DNA of 64,000 bases from Exophiala sp. HKRS030 (GCA_023897205.1 JAHWDD010000001.1:7316001-7380000), one strand, 5' to 3'; counted from the first letter of the stretch, positions 1 to 10,260 are shown. A program made the numbers and translations. Notes: generated from the sequence alone by a model not told the origin.

Positions 1-777
1 TTAGCTGTTTCACGATCCACCCAAGGACCAGGTCCTTGAACGCTGCCCTTGTCGTGCAGCTTTTGAAACACTTCCAATTCGGGTTCGTTATCATCCACGA
101 GTTCTCTTACGGAGACGAAGCCTCTTGGGGCCTGTCCGGTTGCTCGTCTTTCATCCTTCTTTCCTCGTCATCGGCTTCCCTTTCAAGATCCTTTAACCTG
201 CCTATTGTGCGTGCTCGACTGTTAAGAAGAAAGCCGTTCTGTATGTCTCTCAACCTTTTATCTTCTCTAACTGATTCATCTCCATCTTGTCTAAAAGCAT
301 GTCAGGTACTTCGTCAGGAAGAGTACATCATCTTTACCTAGAGTTTGCCACGAGCAACATTGTATTGATTTCTTGGGAAAGCAACATGATGTCCATTCTG
401 CAAGCCATCAATCTTGTCAGTAGCATGCTGCATTTCTTCTTCTTGAAATGCCACTTGACCCTTTGACCGGGAGTCATGTCGCCATCGGAATTCGCTTCTG
501 GCAGCAATTTCTCTATTGCTTTGAACGACGACGTTAGTCGCCGTGATATGACAGAAGCGTTTTGTGTGCCTTCTGGGGAAAGTACGGGTTTCCCGCGAAC
601 GACTTGTCTGCGCAGGATAGACAAAAGGTTTACCAGCGTGAAAACCTCAAGAGTGATTGCCTCGACATCATCGGGAGCGTCTCTAACACTGTCACAAAAG
701 TCCGTCAGTTTCTCGGCTACACCAAGGCCAAAAGCCACAACCCCAACGATCGCTGCGCCGGCTTCAAGGCCAGACAT
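1..777 (-). CDS. HeLo-like N-terminal domain protein (STAND-type), truncated by window edge
   Basis: Start ATG is 777..775. Exon 1 is 777..338 and begins MSGLEAGAAIVGVVAFGLGV, the hydrophobic first helix typical of the fungal HeLo-like N-terminal domain of STAND/NLR proteins (family knowledge); helices with a basic patch follow. An intron 337..291 (GTAAAG donor, CTGAC branch, TTTTAG acceptor) joins in phase to exon 2 (from 290), an acidic coiled-coil-like stretch rich in D, E, R and K. That frame stops near 120. Another frame, running GFVSVRELVDDNEPELEV, looks coding from about 150 to the edge, so either a further intron or a one-base lesion in the CCCC run at 127-130 lies there. No NACHT or repeat region is visible because the gene leaves the window. 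Related HeLo domains drive membrane-targeted cell death; this role is inferred. Sure of the domain class, unsure of the 3' structure. Confidence 0.6.
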
Positions 778-1829
778 AGTAAAATACAAGTGATGAGAGA
801 AGATATTGGAAAGAAAAATTGTGCAAACTCAAGCCTGGAGATAGGATATACCTTTCATTCAACACTCCCTCTCATCATTATACATAGCCACCGCAAGGAG
901 GCGTGCGATGCGCTCGCGCCTCGACGCACTGCAGCCACATCTCGTGTTTCTCATTCGGACCCAATCACAAAATTTCCCTGCCCACCTTTCAATGCTCATT
1001 CAACAATTGTTCACGGGGGTCCTCGTGAGCCACTGCATCGGCTCTTGGGAGATCCCGGTGCCTCATAAACTGATTTTTGCGGATGAGAAGACAGGAAACT
1101 TGAAGTTGTCGCAATGTCTTCCGTGCTGCAGCGCCCGCTTGTGCCGTTTGTAGATGAGAAGACAGGGACTATCTGATATGTCAACGAAATTTTCTTCCTT
1201 GGAGCACCGACATGCCACAAAATACGTGCTCGCGTCGTTAAATCAGCACTTGAACCGACAGGCCCCCGGGGTGGCTGTAAAGGGGTCACTGTTTTGTAGT
1301 CAAAACGGCTCGGCGCTGCAACGGTTTTTGGTCGAGTGCATTACCCATGCCTGCAATTGTCGAACTTTTGAAGTCAAAAGTTCCAGTCCTAGAAATTGAG
1401 GAAATTCAAAGGCCTTGTGACATCATAGTCTGATCCCAACAACGGTGGCCTTGTTGCCTGGCCGAATTCCCTCACGATGTTCAGCACACAATTCAGACGA
1501 TCCCGGCCTGTTTTTCGTATCAGAAAAAGTCAGTATCACGGATTTTGGCAGGTTGACTGGGTTTTGACCTGCAGCATCGGCAGCAAAGCTGTGCAAAAGC
1601 TGACATGGTAACAGAGTGAACCACACGGAGATATTTGGTAACTCATTGGTGATTATCAGGTTCAGCGTCTGCTTGGATTGGCAAGCACGAGCTGAAATTG
1701 AGCATTATCGTAGATCATTCATGAAAATCTGGGATACGTTCTACCTACTAGACAACCTGCGGTGTCTGATGTTTCTCCCACGCGGACTTCTTGGTTGCTT
1801 TCTAGTCTATTTGGAACAATGACAAGTGC
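778..1829. other. Intergenic, no gene recognised
   Basis: Between the HeLo-like gene start and the reductase stop. Short open frames on both strands lack family resemblance and splice support. The only structure seen is a 14-bp direct repeat GATGAGAAGACAGG at 1082 and 1153. Confidence 0.5.
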
Positions 1830-2837
1830 TTAAGCACCGAGAGCAAGAAGAGATTTGACTGTGTCCACCACACTTTCTTCGAGACTTCGATATTGGATGC
1901 CTAAAAGCTCTTTACTTCGAGAATTATCGTAGCCATAGACATCTTCGGGTTTGTCACTTGTGAGGTCTTGCGGTAGCTTATCAGCCAGCTCGGGGAACTT
2001 GGCTTTGATAATCTGTGCAATTTCACTGTTGGAGTAATGTCCTGCCGTAAGTAGGAAACGCTTGCCTCCTGCTTCAGGGATCTCAAGGGCTTTGACATGT
2101 GCTAGAGCCAAATCACGCACGTCGACCCAAATGTAAACACCACTTGGCGGAAGGCCGCTCTCCTTGAGTTTGCCCTGGATCAGATTTCGGACGCGCTCAT
2201 TTGAAGTGTTGATGCTGTCGAGTGACTGCAGGTAGTGAATGACAGGCCCGAGAACTAACGGCGGAGATAGAGTCGCGATGTCGAAGGATGGTTTCTCCTT
2301 CTCGACAAAATCCCACGCGGCCTTCTCCGCAAAAGTCTTGCTTGCTCGATATCCGTTCGATGGGTTGAGAAGAGCTTCCTCTTGTGTGATGGGGTTCCAG
2401 ACTTCTTCCGTGTAGACCTTCTTGTGCTTGTCGGCATTGATAATTGCTGCAAACGATGATGTGATGACGACGCGTTTGACGGATGGAGCGGATTTGGCGA
2501 CAGATTTCAGCAACGTCGTTGTCCCGATAACGGCGGGGTCTAGGAGTTCCTTCTGTATGTCCGTGATTTTGAAGTGAAATGGCGAAGCAGTATGGAGAAC
2601 GGCCTCGAATGGCGGATCTGATTTGACTGCCTCATCAAAAGCTCCTTCTTGTGCGATGTCTCGGACAATGACATAGCTTAGCTTCTCCTCGGGTGTTCCT
2701 GCGTGATTGTCTAGAATCTTTTTGGCCTTTTCGTCAGAGCGGGCCGTGAAGACGACATCATGGCCTCTTTGAAGTAAAGAGTCGATGGTATGCGCTGCGA
2801 TGAAGCCAGTGCCTCCTGTTACTAGAACTTTGACCAT
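1830..2837 (-). CDS. NAD(P)-dependent ketoreductase, Gre2/dihydroflavonol-reductase-like (extended SDR)
   Basis: A 335-residue cytosolic extended short-chain dehydrogenase/reductase. The N-terminus MVKVLVTGGTGFIAAH carries the GxxGxxA Rossmann motif for NAD(P); TSSFAAI supplies the catalytic Ser/Thr region; NGYRASKTFAEKAAW holds the YxxxK catalytic pair; FILTAG-like and VDVRDLA motifs near the C-terminus match the Gre2 (methylglyoxal/3-methylbutanal reductase) and DFR-like subgroup. No intron. The frame stays open to an upstream ATG at 3005, which would add 56 residues rich in Ser and Arg resembling a mitochondrial presequence, but the intervening DNA is CT-rich like a fungal 5' leader and the Rossmann strand starts directly at the chosen ATG, so 2837 is preferred. 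Substrate cannot be read from sequence. Confidence 0.88.
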   Translation of the reverse strand: MVKVLVTGGTGFIAAHTIDSLLQRGHDVVFTARSDEKAKKILDNHAGTPEEKLSYVIVRDIAQEGAFDEAVKSDPPFEAVLHTASPFHFKITDIQKELLDPAVIGTTTLLKSVAKSAPSVKRVVITSSFAAIINADKHKKVYTEEVWNPITQEEALLNPSNGYRASKTFAEKAAWDFVEKEKPSFDIATLSPPLVLGPVIHYLQSLDSINTSNERVRNLIQGKLKESGLPPSGVYIWVDVRDLALAHVKALEIPEAGGKRFLLTAGHYSNSEIAQIIKAKFPELADKLPQDLTSDKPEDVYGYDNSRSKELLGIQYRSLEESVVDTVKSLLALGA

Positions 2838-3688
2838 ACTGTTTATTTCTCTGTGTGCTGTGGTAGAAAATTGCGAAAAGGAGGTGGGAGGTGTTTGAGA
2901 AGGTTGAAAGTAAATGGATATTGCGGCAGATAACGCACTTATACTTAGATGTCTGCGTGTAGCGAAAACCAAGAGTCTAAATGGCGTGAACCCCGATTTC
3001 GGCAAATTACAGCAACTTCATGTCGATCACAACATCACATTTCAGTTTCGTTGGAATAGATAGAAATTCCAAACTGTCTTCGAACACCAACCAGCTAACG
3101 ATGCTCGTGCCGAACGTCACTATCGTCGGCTATGACGCGATTCTCCCCAATCAGCGAAAGGCAGAATTTTGTCAATACCCGCACTTGGAAGGTCGAACTT
3201 TCGCCATCTACTGGCATTCATTGCACTTGAGGCGGGCACCTGGAGATTCAGATATGCCACTGTATGCGTCGGCAAAAGCTTAGCAATAACGTCTTCGTCG
3301 GAATTCATCATACTTGGGCGGGACAGTCCTAGGAAACGTTGATCCAGAATTTAGATCTCACCTGTCGAGCAGACGATGGCGCCCTGTCATTAGGACTTTC
3401 CAAACTGACGACTTGTTATTTTAAGACTTGTGCACTGAGACAAGCAATCCTACACATGTAAGGCGTACCATAGATCTGTGATTAATAATATCCCAGGTGC
3501 ATGTATGTGTTAGCGAGACCAGGTGAAATTCTGGCTATTGGGGAGAATGACGCATTAGTCGCCCCACGTGGTGGCACGAGGCTACACGAGGCTGCCTGCG
3601 CTTTTCTGACCTTCGCTCGGATTTCGGTTCGTGAAACAACCACTTCAATACCACACACCACGGACCATACAGGTCCAGCATCACCGAA
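2838..3688. other. Divergent intergenic region of reductase and RTF2
   Basis: Shared upstream region of a minus-strand reductase and the plus-strand RTF2 gene. CT-rich leader next to the reductase; no additional coding signal I would defend. Confidence 0.45.
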
Positions 3689-4693
3689 ATGGGTAATGAT
3701 GGAGGAAGGTCAGTCAGCCCCTTCCTCTTATCTGCGATATCATATTAACTCATCCTTTCCAGCATTCCGACACGGCGCGAACTTGTAAAAGAAGCGGCTC
3801 GAAATCCCACATCATCAGAACTCAAAGACAAGCAGAAAGAACACCTCGCCCATCGCTGGTCGACTTGCCCGGTCTCGAACAAGCCGCTGGTCAAACCAGT
3901 GGTTTCGGATTATTCCGGAGAACTGTACAATATAGACGCCATAATTCAATTCCTCCTTCCGGCCGAGGCGAGTTCGGTCGACAAGGAAGAGTATGAGAAA
4001 TTCATTCAAGGTCGTATCAAGAGTCTCAAAGATGTAGTAGAGCTGCAATTCCATGAGGATCAAGATGAGGCGACCAAAACTACCCGGTGGATTTGTCCCA
4101 TTACGTCAAAAGAATTAGGCCCGAACGTCAAAGCCGTTTATATTGTCCCATGCGGGCATGTCTTTTCACAAGAAGCCATCAAGGAAATGAAGGGTGACAG
4201 CAAGTGTGTAGAATGTGGCACCGCATATGAACAGCGTGATATTGTTCCTGTGCTGCCTAGCACTGAGAAGGACAAGGCCCAAGTGATCGAACGAATCGAT
4301 ACCTTGAGAGCAATGGGAATGACACACTCCTTGAAGAAAGCAGGTGGAAGCAAGAAGAGAAAGGCCAATGGTGAATCTAAAGCTGCTGCCGCCGCTACTA
4401 CATCTGCTTTGACACAATCAGAAGAAGAGGTCCAAAAAGACGCTTCGAAGCTCCTAAAATCTGAGATTCGACAATCCAGGACGTCCGCTCCCCAGGCTTT
4501 AAACGGCATCAAGGACTCGGCCACGGCAAGCCTTACAGCGCGCGTCTTGCAGGAAGAGCAAGCTCGAAAGAAACAACGACGAGAAAACGATAACATAAGC
4601 TCTCTGTACACCAAAAAGAATGATCATGCTAAGCAGGATAGTAATTTCATGACCCGCGGGTTTACTATTCCTGCAAACGCTCGGCATCAATGA
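3689..4693 (+). CDS. RTF2: Replication termination factor 2 (Rtf2), RING-like C2HC2
   Basis: Two exons, 3689-3708 and 3763-4693, 316 residues. The 20-nt first exon encodes MGNDGG and joins in phase to SIPTRRELVKEAAR, the diagnostic Rtf2 N-terminus; intron 3709-3762 has a GTCAGT donor and TTCCAG acceptor. The first half-finger follows at WSTCPVSNKPL, then VVSDYSGELYN, then the second half WICPITSKEL...VYIVPCGHVFS...CVECG, together the split RING-like Rtf2 fold. The C-terminal half is charged with Lys-rich tracts suggesting nuclear import, and ends in the conserved SLYTKKND...FMTRGFTIP. In S. pombe Rtf2 acts with PCNA at programmed fork barriers and in splicing; in animals it is removed from stalled forks. 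A start at the first Met of exon 2 would delete the first finger and is rejected. Confidence 0.93.
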
Positions 4694-5061
4694 GCAATAA
4701 GCAATATGGCGGTCTCGAATTTTCATGCGCAGATCACTGACTTCAGTCTGACAAAGACGACTTTAGAAGCACATCCGCCCTTTACCTTCACGAAAGCAAG
4801 ATCACACGATTTGAGGTCTCAGATTCTTGATTAAAGTGTCATTACGCAGTGGCCGTCCTGATATGGATTGGGAGCAGTCTCCATAACTCAGGCCGACGTC
4901 TTCTGACAATATGGCTCTCACTAATTGTGTGTTACGGCTACAGACTGAGCACTGTCCGAATTCCCTACCTGTCTCAATCGCCGCCTCATCGGTCAAGACG
5001 GCATGGCATTTGGCGAAGGGCTTGATCAGCACCCGCAGACAGATTAGCTTAAGCATCAGCC
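4694..5061. other. Intergenic
   Basis: No gene recognised. Holds the first of two related stretches (about 4960-5025) that resemble 5334-5385: both contain a CCGAA...CCTGTC block followed by GACGGCATGGC or AACGGCATGGC. Confidence 0.4.
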
Positions 5062-5299
5062 ATGGCAAAAGAACAAAGGAAGAAGCTGAGAGGTATGGAA
5101 ACCGCCGGAACGACAACAATTGGTTGAACGTATCCTTTCTCTCGTGAACACAGAGGAAGAAGAAAAAAACAAGAACATGCTGTCATCGGATTTCTTCGCT
5201 CAGCATGATGGGAGACTCACCATACAGGACAGTGAACCTTATGTCAAAAAGAGACGAGATCATGCCGGCTTGGTGATGGACCACATCAACTCGACCTGA
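5062..5299 (+). CDS. Candidate small two-exon gene, function unknown
   Basis: ATG at 5062 opens MAKEQRKKLR; exon 1 is 5062-5092. Intron 5093-5153 has donor GTATGG, a pyrimidine tract and acceptor ACACAG; exon 2 is 5154-5299 and the phase matches exactly, giving a 58-residue, highly charged, probably soluble and helical protein (EEEEKNKNM, then SEPYVKKRRDHAG) ending in TGA. Both exons read as coding by composition and the splice signals are good, but I recognise no family. It could be part of a longer gene with further introns, or the remnant of one. Confidence 0.35.
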
Positions 5300-6149
5300 A
5301 TTCGCAGGCAACGAATGCTGCTCTCTGAAGTTTTCCGAACCTGTCTTATGCGTCGCCATCGTCAAAACGGCATGGCTTTTGTGGCTTGAGGTCAGACCTG
5401 GACGGCAATCTGTGTTTTGTCGTTCTGACTGATCGTCGGCTAGAGTCGTTAAAGCTAATCAAGCACTGACTCTCAATGTTTTAACCAAGGGTTTGGACGA
5501 TCATGGCCGGGGTTCAGGCCATATCTTCTCCATTGTGCCATCAATACAAAGTCTGAGGACGGGCATTTGAAGCCAGGCCACCCTGCGCGCCTCCCTTGTT
5601 GGCGTGGATTAACCAGAAGACGATCAGTCAAACCTTTGGCTAGCCATCTGGAATTTAGATACAGATAATTGGCTCACGGCAAAGTGTCATAGATATAGGT
5701 ATCGCGAATGTAACTAGGCCACAACGGATTGCAGCTTTTAGCCACCAGAAAGTTCATGACTATACTACCTACTAGTCTATTACCGCTGATTAGACTTCGA
5801 TTATTAGAGATTGCCGGCATATCGGGGGTCGCAAACTCCCAACCCAACCAGATCGTTGCAAGTCGCCAAAACCGACCGACGTTACATGGGCAAGTTGAGT
5901 CATAACAATACTATTTAGCAGTAGACATCGGGCATTGAATGTAACATGAATACAACTATATCAAAACAACTAGAGTCCTCTCCAATACACATTTCGGTGG
6001 CCGGACTCTAAAATACAAATATCTCTCCCGTCGACTTTGGTAACCACCATTCACAACACACAAGCACAACCGGAGCTCGTCGACGGGCGTATGAAACCCC
6101 CACCATTATACACTATACAGCCCCTCCTCCAGAATCCACCGCAACAACC
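5300..6149. other. Intergenic, locally AT-rich
   Basis: No gene seen. Contains the second copy of the AACGGCATGGC-centred degenerate repeat (near 5340-5385). The last 150 bp before 6150 are C-rich and TATA-bearing, like a fungal core promoter and leader for the downstream GNAT. Confidence 0.4.
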
Positions 6150-6812
6150 ATGAGATACAAAACCACACGCCCCATCCTCCCCACTCCCGCCTCATCAGTC
6201 TACACGACCCGGCTCCTCCTACGACCAATACGCTCATCCGACCTCACACAATACCACGCCTTCCGCAGCGTGACCGATGTGATGAAATGGACGAGCACGG
6301 GCAAAGTCGACTCCGACCTCGCGGCGACACAGGCGTGGCTGGACCGATTCCTGCCGCCCAACGACGCCGTGACGTTCTCGTTCTCCGTCGAGGAGCGCGA
6401 CAATCCGGGCGTCATTGTCGGCACTCTGGGGTGTCACCATTTCCAACCGACGCCCGAACTCGGCTATATGTTCTCGCCAACGGTTTGGGGAAAGGGTTAT
6501 GCGACAGAGGCCGTTGCCGCGTGGCTGCATGCGTGGTGGGCTTTACCTAGGACGGATGTTGAGATTGAGGTTGAAGTTGAAACTGAGGATGGACATGAGG
6601 CTGGGGTTGGGGTCGGCGTGGTTGGAACGGATGGGGATGTTGCGACCGTGCCTGAGGTGTTGAAGGCTGACGCCGTCGAGACCAATCTGGGCAGCACGAG
6701 GATCTTGGCCCGCCTGGGCTTCGTACCCGTGCGGCACGAGATGGTTGATGATTGGCACCGGCCTGGTGAGAAGGTCAAATTGACAGAGTATCATTTGCAA
6801 CGGCCGCAGTGA
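6150..6812 (+). CDS. GNAT family N-acetyltransferase (RimJ/RimL type)
   Basis: Single exon, 220 residues. TTRLLLRPIRSSDLTQYHAF is the RimJ/RimL-type beta1-alpha1 start; SFSVEERDNPGVIVGTLG is the central strand pair; ELGYMFSPTVWGKGYATEAV is motif A with the Q/RxxGxG/A acetyl-CoA pyrophosphate loop in the form WGKGYA. NLGSTRILARLGFVPV is motif B. Between A and B sits an unusual insertion of about 45 residues of alternating Glu/Val then Gly/Val (roughly residues 133-175) that most family members lack; it is low complexity and probably a surface loop. Acyl-CoA-dependent transfer to an amine or N-terminus is expected; the substrate is unknown. Tail-to-tail with DHODH, 118 bp apart. Confidence 0.85.
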   Translation: MRYKTTRPILPTPASSVYTTRLLLRPIRSSDLTQYHAFRSVTDVMKWTSTGKVDSDLAATQAWLDRFLPPNDAVTFSFSVEERDNPGVIVGTLGCHHFQPTPELGYMFSPTVWGKGYATEAVAAWLHAWWALPRTDVEIEVEVETEDGHEAGVGVGVVGTDGDVATVPEVLKADAVETNLGSTRILARLGFVPVRHEMVDDWHRPGEKVKLTEYHLQRPQ

Positions 6813-6930
6813 CTAGACTGGTGGATGGGTATGGCATATTGTGGATTTGCTTTGTGGTATAGATAGATAGATAGATGTATGGGTACAGTTTTGGTGTCCT
6901 TTTGGCAAATTCTGTCTTATGTACTAGTTT

Positions 6931-8805
6931 CTATATTGTTTTGTTTCCCGTTTCCTTTCCTTTGCTCAAAGCACGCTTTTCGTCAGCTTGTTTTTTCATT
7001 TCATCCCTCATCTCGTCTTTGATTCTTGATATCGTTCCGACTCCGCCATATACTAGCGCCGTATATACCATGGCGACATTCGCACCCGCATTTAGCACTT
7101 CAAGAGCTTGCTTGCCGTTGGTGATTCCACCGGTGGCGAAGATGACCTTGGGCTGATCAATTGAGTCCAGATGGGATTGCTCTTGAGGATTTTCTTTAGC
7201 ATCGCGCTCGGAACGAGGTGGAAGTCGGTCGAGAGCTTCTTGGATTGCTCGGAGTTGGTCTCTTTCCTCATCGTGTTTGGCTGGTGGAGTCGATGCTAGC
7301 TCGTTGATATCCTTCAATTTGTCTTGTTCAGCTTGCGGTGCGTCAAAGTATCGGTCGGTAGGCAAATTTATGAGTGGAGCCTTGTCCGAGTCTGGCTTTT
7401 CAGCGACGTTCTCTGCCGGAATTACACCGGTGTCAACTGAGACGGTCACTGGGTCTGAAGTCTCTGTTGGAGCCACACCAGTGCTGACTTTGATCGATGC
7501 TTTAATGCGTTCGGCTTCTGCTTCCAAGGCTCCGCGTGTCCGCTCGGGTGGCTTTGTATCCACTGGTTTCTCGGTCAGGAGTTTGCGATACTTCTTCACC
7601 AGCGACACTGTTCGGTCGAAGAGATGAGGACCAGAAAAGCCACCTGTTTCAAGCAAATGTTGTTGTTCGAGTGGTGAGAAGTCTTGAAGATGTGGCAGCT
7701 TCTCTGGCCGTCTATTTGTCGTGTTTCCAACAATCACACCATCAACACCGGATGCCCATACTGCCTCGCAGATGCCAGAGATCTGAGCTTCCGTGTCTTC
7801 GTCTGGACTAACTTTAACCATGACTTTTGGTCTCTCCCTTCGCTCAACAGAGTGGGCTGCCTTGACGACGCCGGTCAGAATCTTTTCTAGTTTGTCGGAC
7901 TGCTGTAATGATCGTAGTCCGGGTGTGTTTGGACTTGACACGTTGACAACGAGAATGTCGGCATATGGCCCCAACTTGTCGACACAATAGACATAATCGT
8001 TGGTCACAGCTTCGACATCATCTTCAGGGGTGGTCTTGTTCTTGGCGATGTTGATAGCAAGTAGTTTCCCTGATGTTAGACTACCTGGAGGGACGCCCGC
8101 TATTCCATCTAGCACAGCCTTCTCCGCAATCTCATCATGACCAAGTCCAAGAGAATGAGCAAACTTTCTCACTCGATTCCGGAGCCGCATGGCAACGTGA
8201 TCTGCACCTTCGGAGTTCAGGCCATACCTGTTGATGAGGGCATTCTGTGAAGTGAGCCGGAACACCCGCGGTTTTGGGTTGCCGGACTGTGCCAATGGGG
8301 TGGTTCCGCCGATTTCGATGATAGACGGACCGATGGCAAACAAGGGGTCCGGAATATCAGCATGTTTATCAATTCCTGCTGATGTAGCAATAGGGTTTCT
8401 CAGGATGTGGCCGAAGACTTCGACTTCAAGGTCTTTTTTCTTGTCTGGATCACTTCGCTCTCGAGGGTGAAGACCAAAGTCCCACAGACTCTTCAAGAAA
8501 TGATTACCGGCATGGTGCGCATCTTCTGGATCCCGGTATACATACCTCAGTGCGGGGATGACAACATATCGGTGGACACTTGCTCTTGTGTCTGTGACGT
8601 ATACAAAGATGATGCCCAGGCCAAGAACTAGAGTCGTGCCATAGAAGAAACTGACAATTCGAGAAGGGGCAGCGGTTCCTTCACTGGCAGTGGAAGCTTG
8701 CCTACGAATGGTAGGGTTGGCGAAACGAGAACGAGCGAAGACTGTCCGAGCTGCCAGTCGAGGACCTGAAGCTCGGGCAAGAGTTGAGGGAAAAAAAGAC
8801 TTCAT
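6931..8805 (-). CDS. DHODH: Dihydroorotate dehydrogenase (quinone), mitochondrial, class 2
   Basis: Single exon, 624 residues; fourth step of de novo pyrimidine synthesis, oxidising dihydroorotate and reducing ubiquinone at the inner mitochondrial membrane. Residues 1-45 are Arg/Ser-rich like a presequence; about 51-72 form one membrane segment; 90-115 match the class 2 quinone-tunnel helices (EDAHHAG...LWDFGLHP). The barrel shows NPIATSAGIDKHAD, NRYGLNSEG, the active-site loop VNVSSPNTPGLRSLQ (base Ser, residue 290/291), MVKVSPD, IVGNTT and GFSGPHLF. Residues about 411-551 are a hydrophilic, low-complexity insertion before the last FMN-binding strands (KVIFATGGI...GANVAMVYTALVYGG). Typical class 2 enzymes are about 400-450 residues, so this is long. 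The frame is open upstream but has no ATG, fixing the start at 8805. Confidence 0.95.
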   Translation of the reverse strand: MKSFFPSTLARASGPRLAARTVFARSRFANPTIRRQASTASEGTAAPSRIVSFFYGTTLVLGLGIIFVYVTDTRASVHRYVVIPALRYVYRDPEDAHHAGNHFLKSLWDFGLHPRERSDPDKKKDLEVEVFGHILRNPIATSAGIDKHADIPDPLFAIGPSIIEIGGTTPLAQSGNPKPRVFRLTSQNALINRYGLNSEGADHVAMRLRNRVRKFAHSLGLGHDEIAEKAVLDGIAGVPPGSLTSGKLLAINIAKNKTTPEDDVEAVTNDYVYCVDKLGPYADILVVNVSSPNTPGLRSLQQSDKLEKILTGVVKAAHSVERRERPKVMVKVSPDEDTEAQISGICEAVWASGVDGVIVGNTTNRRPEKLPHLQDFSPLEQQHLLETGGFSGPHLFDRTVSLVKKYRKLLTEKPVDTKPPERTRGALEAEAERIKASIKVSTGVAPTETSDPVTVSVDTGVIPAENVAEKPDSDKAPLINLPTDRYFDAPQAEQDKLKDINELASTPPAKHDEERDQLRAIQEALDRLPPRSERDAKENPQEQSHLDSIDQPKVIFATGGITNGKQALEVLNAGANVAMVYTALVYGGVGTISRIKDEMRDEMKKQADEKRALSKGKETGNKTI

Positions 8806-10042
8806 GACGAAAGGATATCCGCAAGCTAGGGTACGGTGCGGACGGACTAGGTTCTGTGAATTATTTCCTCGTGCGTTCTTTTCCCATGCCGCCTTGCCAG
8901 AAGGTCTCAAGATAAGGCTTTTCTCAGTCCATAAAGAAAGATGGGTAAACAGACATGAACGAGTCAATCCATATAAACAAGGATGAAGCTTCTGATTGCT
9001 TCGACGTTGATTGGTCAATCGGAATACCTGCCTTTTTAGCTGTGCACACTCTTACATTCCTCAAAGTATTCAGTTGGCGAGATTTGTAGGCTATTGGAAT
9101 ATTAAGGGATCGCATGGCCAATTCACATTGTTTCCTTGTCTAAAAGTCGAATCTTCATTAAGTCCGTACATGAGCAGAGGAGTGGCTCGCGGCTTGATTT
9201 TTTGTCGTATACCCCTCGCGAGGCGTTCTAACCTACTGAAAACTGGCTAGCAATCAAAGATCGCATCTGTGAGAAATATGCATGCCTTGTAAATTGCTCA
9301 GGTATCTGCATGAAATCTCATGGGGCGAGATTAGCGACCAGCTGACCAGGCATGGTGGTGAGACAAGGCTGGGCATCGTCTTGTGTTCTACACCCCAGAA
9401 TGCCAGGTACCTAGACAAGGCTGACCAGGCTCTTGGAAGTGGACGTTGATTGGCTGATAGTCCTATGACAGATTGGCAGGAGCCTGTCGCGCCTTTCCAC
9501 GCCTTTCCACGCCTGTCCGCGCCTGCTTCGCCTGGTGATCGGCACCTTCCCAAGTCTAGGCAAATGAAAAGTACCGCACTCCCTCGCGCCTTCCATTTGT
9601 GCCCCCAGGTTTTGAAATCTTCTACAGTCCGAATACGTGGATGTGTTGTCCACTACAAACGCTGCAAGCGATAAGGCTTCTACCAAAAATAGCCTCTATC
9701 TTCGTTGTGAACCTCGCCATGATCAAGGTCTACCAACAGGCCGTTGAAACTCTAATATCTTGCCCGGAATGAGGTGTCTTGCAGGCCCTAGACATGATAT
9801 ATATGGACGTGACCAGCTACTTACGCATTATGCAGCTTCACGCCTCAGGACTTGAATCATAGTTGTTACATAATCTCACCGCTTGATTCCAACAGTCGCC
9901 TGCACGGAGATTAGAGGTCCCGATCCAAGTGGCCAACAACGGCGACAATCGACGGGCCAGAGAGAGATCCCTAAGCCTACTATTAGCCTGACAACGGAAT
10001 CCCAAACGGGTCAGAGAAAGGACACAAACTTCAAACAGGAAG
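8806..10042. other. Intergenic with short imperfect tandem repeat
   Basis: No gene recognised. At 9490-9532 there is an imperfect tandem of a 10-mer CGCCTTTCCA (two exact copies followed by diverged CGCCTGTCCG and CGCCTGCTTCG). Around 9900-10020 all three plus-strand frames look weakly coding, so an upstream exon of the 10.05-kb candidate may lie here. Confidence 0.35.
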
Positions 10043-10260
10043 CTGACGCATCTGCCAACATCAGCATCAGCCTCTCAACTTTGCATGGGATTGGCATAAA
10101 CCAGCCCGGGACTTTGAACCCACCGAGTCGCCATCATCCGAGCCCTCCGGACTGGGCAGCCAACCACCATTCATTTCTTGGCCACCTCTCCATAGATCTG
10201 ACCCTTTACAGGACCCACTGTCTCGTAATTGTGGTACTTACCAGAACAGTCCTTTGAGAA
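10043..10260 (+). other. Candidate internal exon of unresolved gene
   Basis: Plus-strand open stretch without ATG, preceded by a CTGAC branch-like site (10042) and CATCAG acceptors (10061/10067), and followed by a perfect GTAAGT donor at 10261. It reads FAWDWHKPARDFEPTESP and then a Pro/Ser-rich segment with several Trp, a composition unlike random frames. I could not find a matching start exon, and joining to the ATG at 10362 fails on phase. Family not recognised. Confidence 0.3.

Noticed and set aside
562..1068. Plus-strand frame opposite the HeLo-like gene
   Set aside because: Antisense shadow of a gene with clear domain sequence.
2838..3005. Longer reductase start with a mitochondrial-like presequence
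   Set aside because: The region is CT-rich like a leader and Rossmann proteins of this group start right before the first strand; kept only as an alternative.
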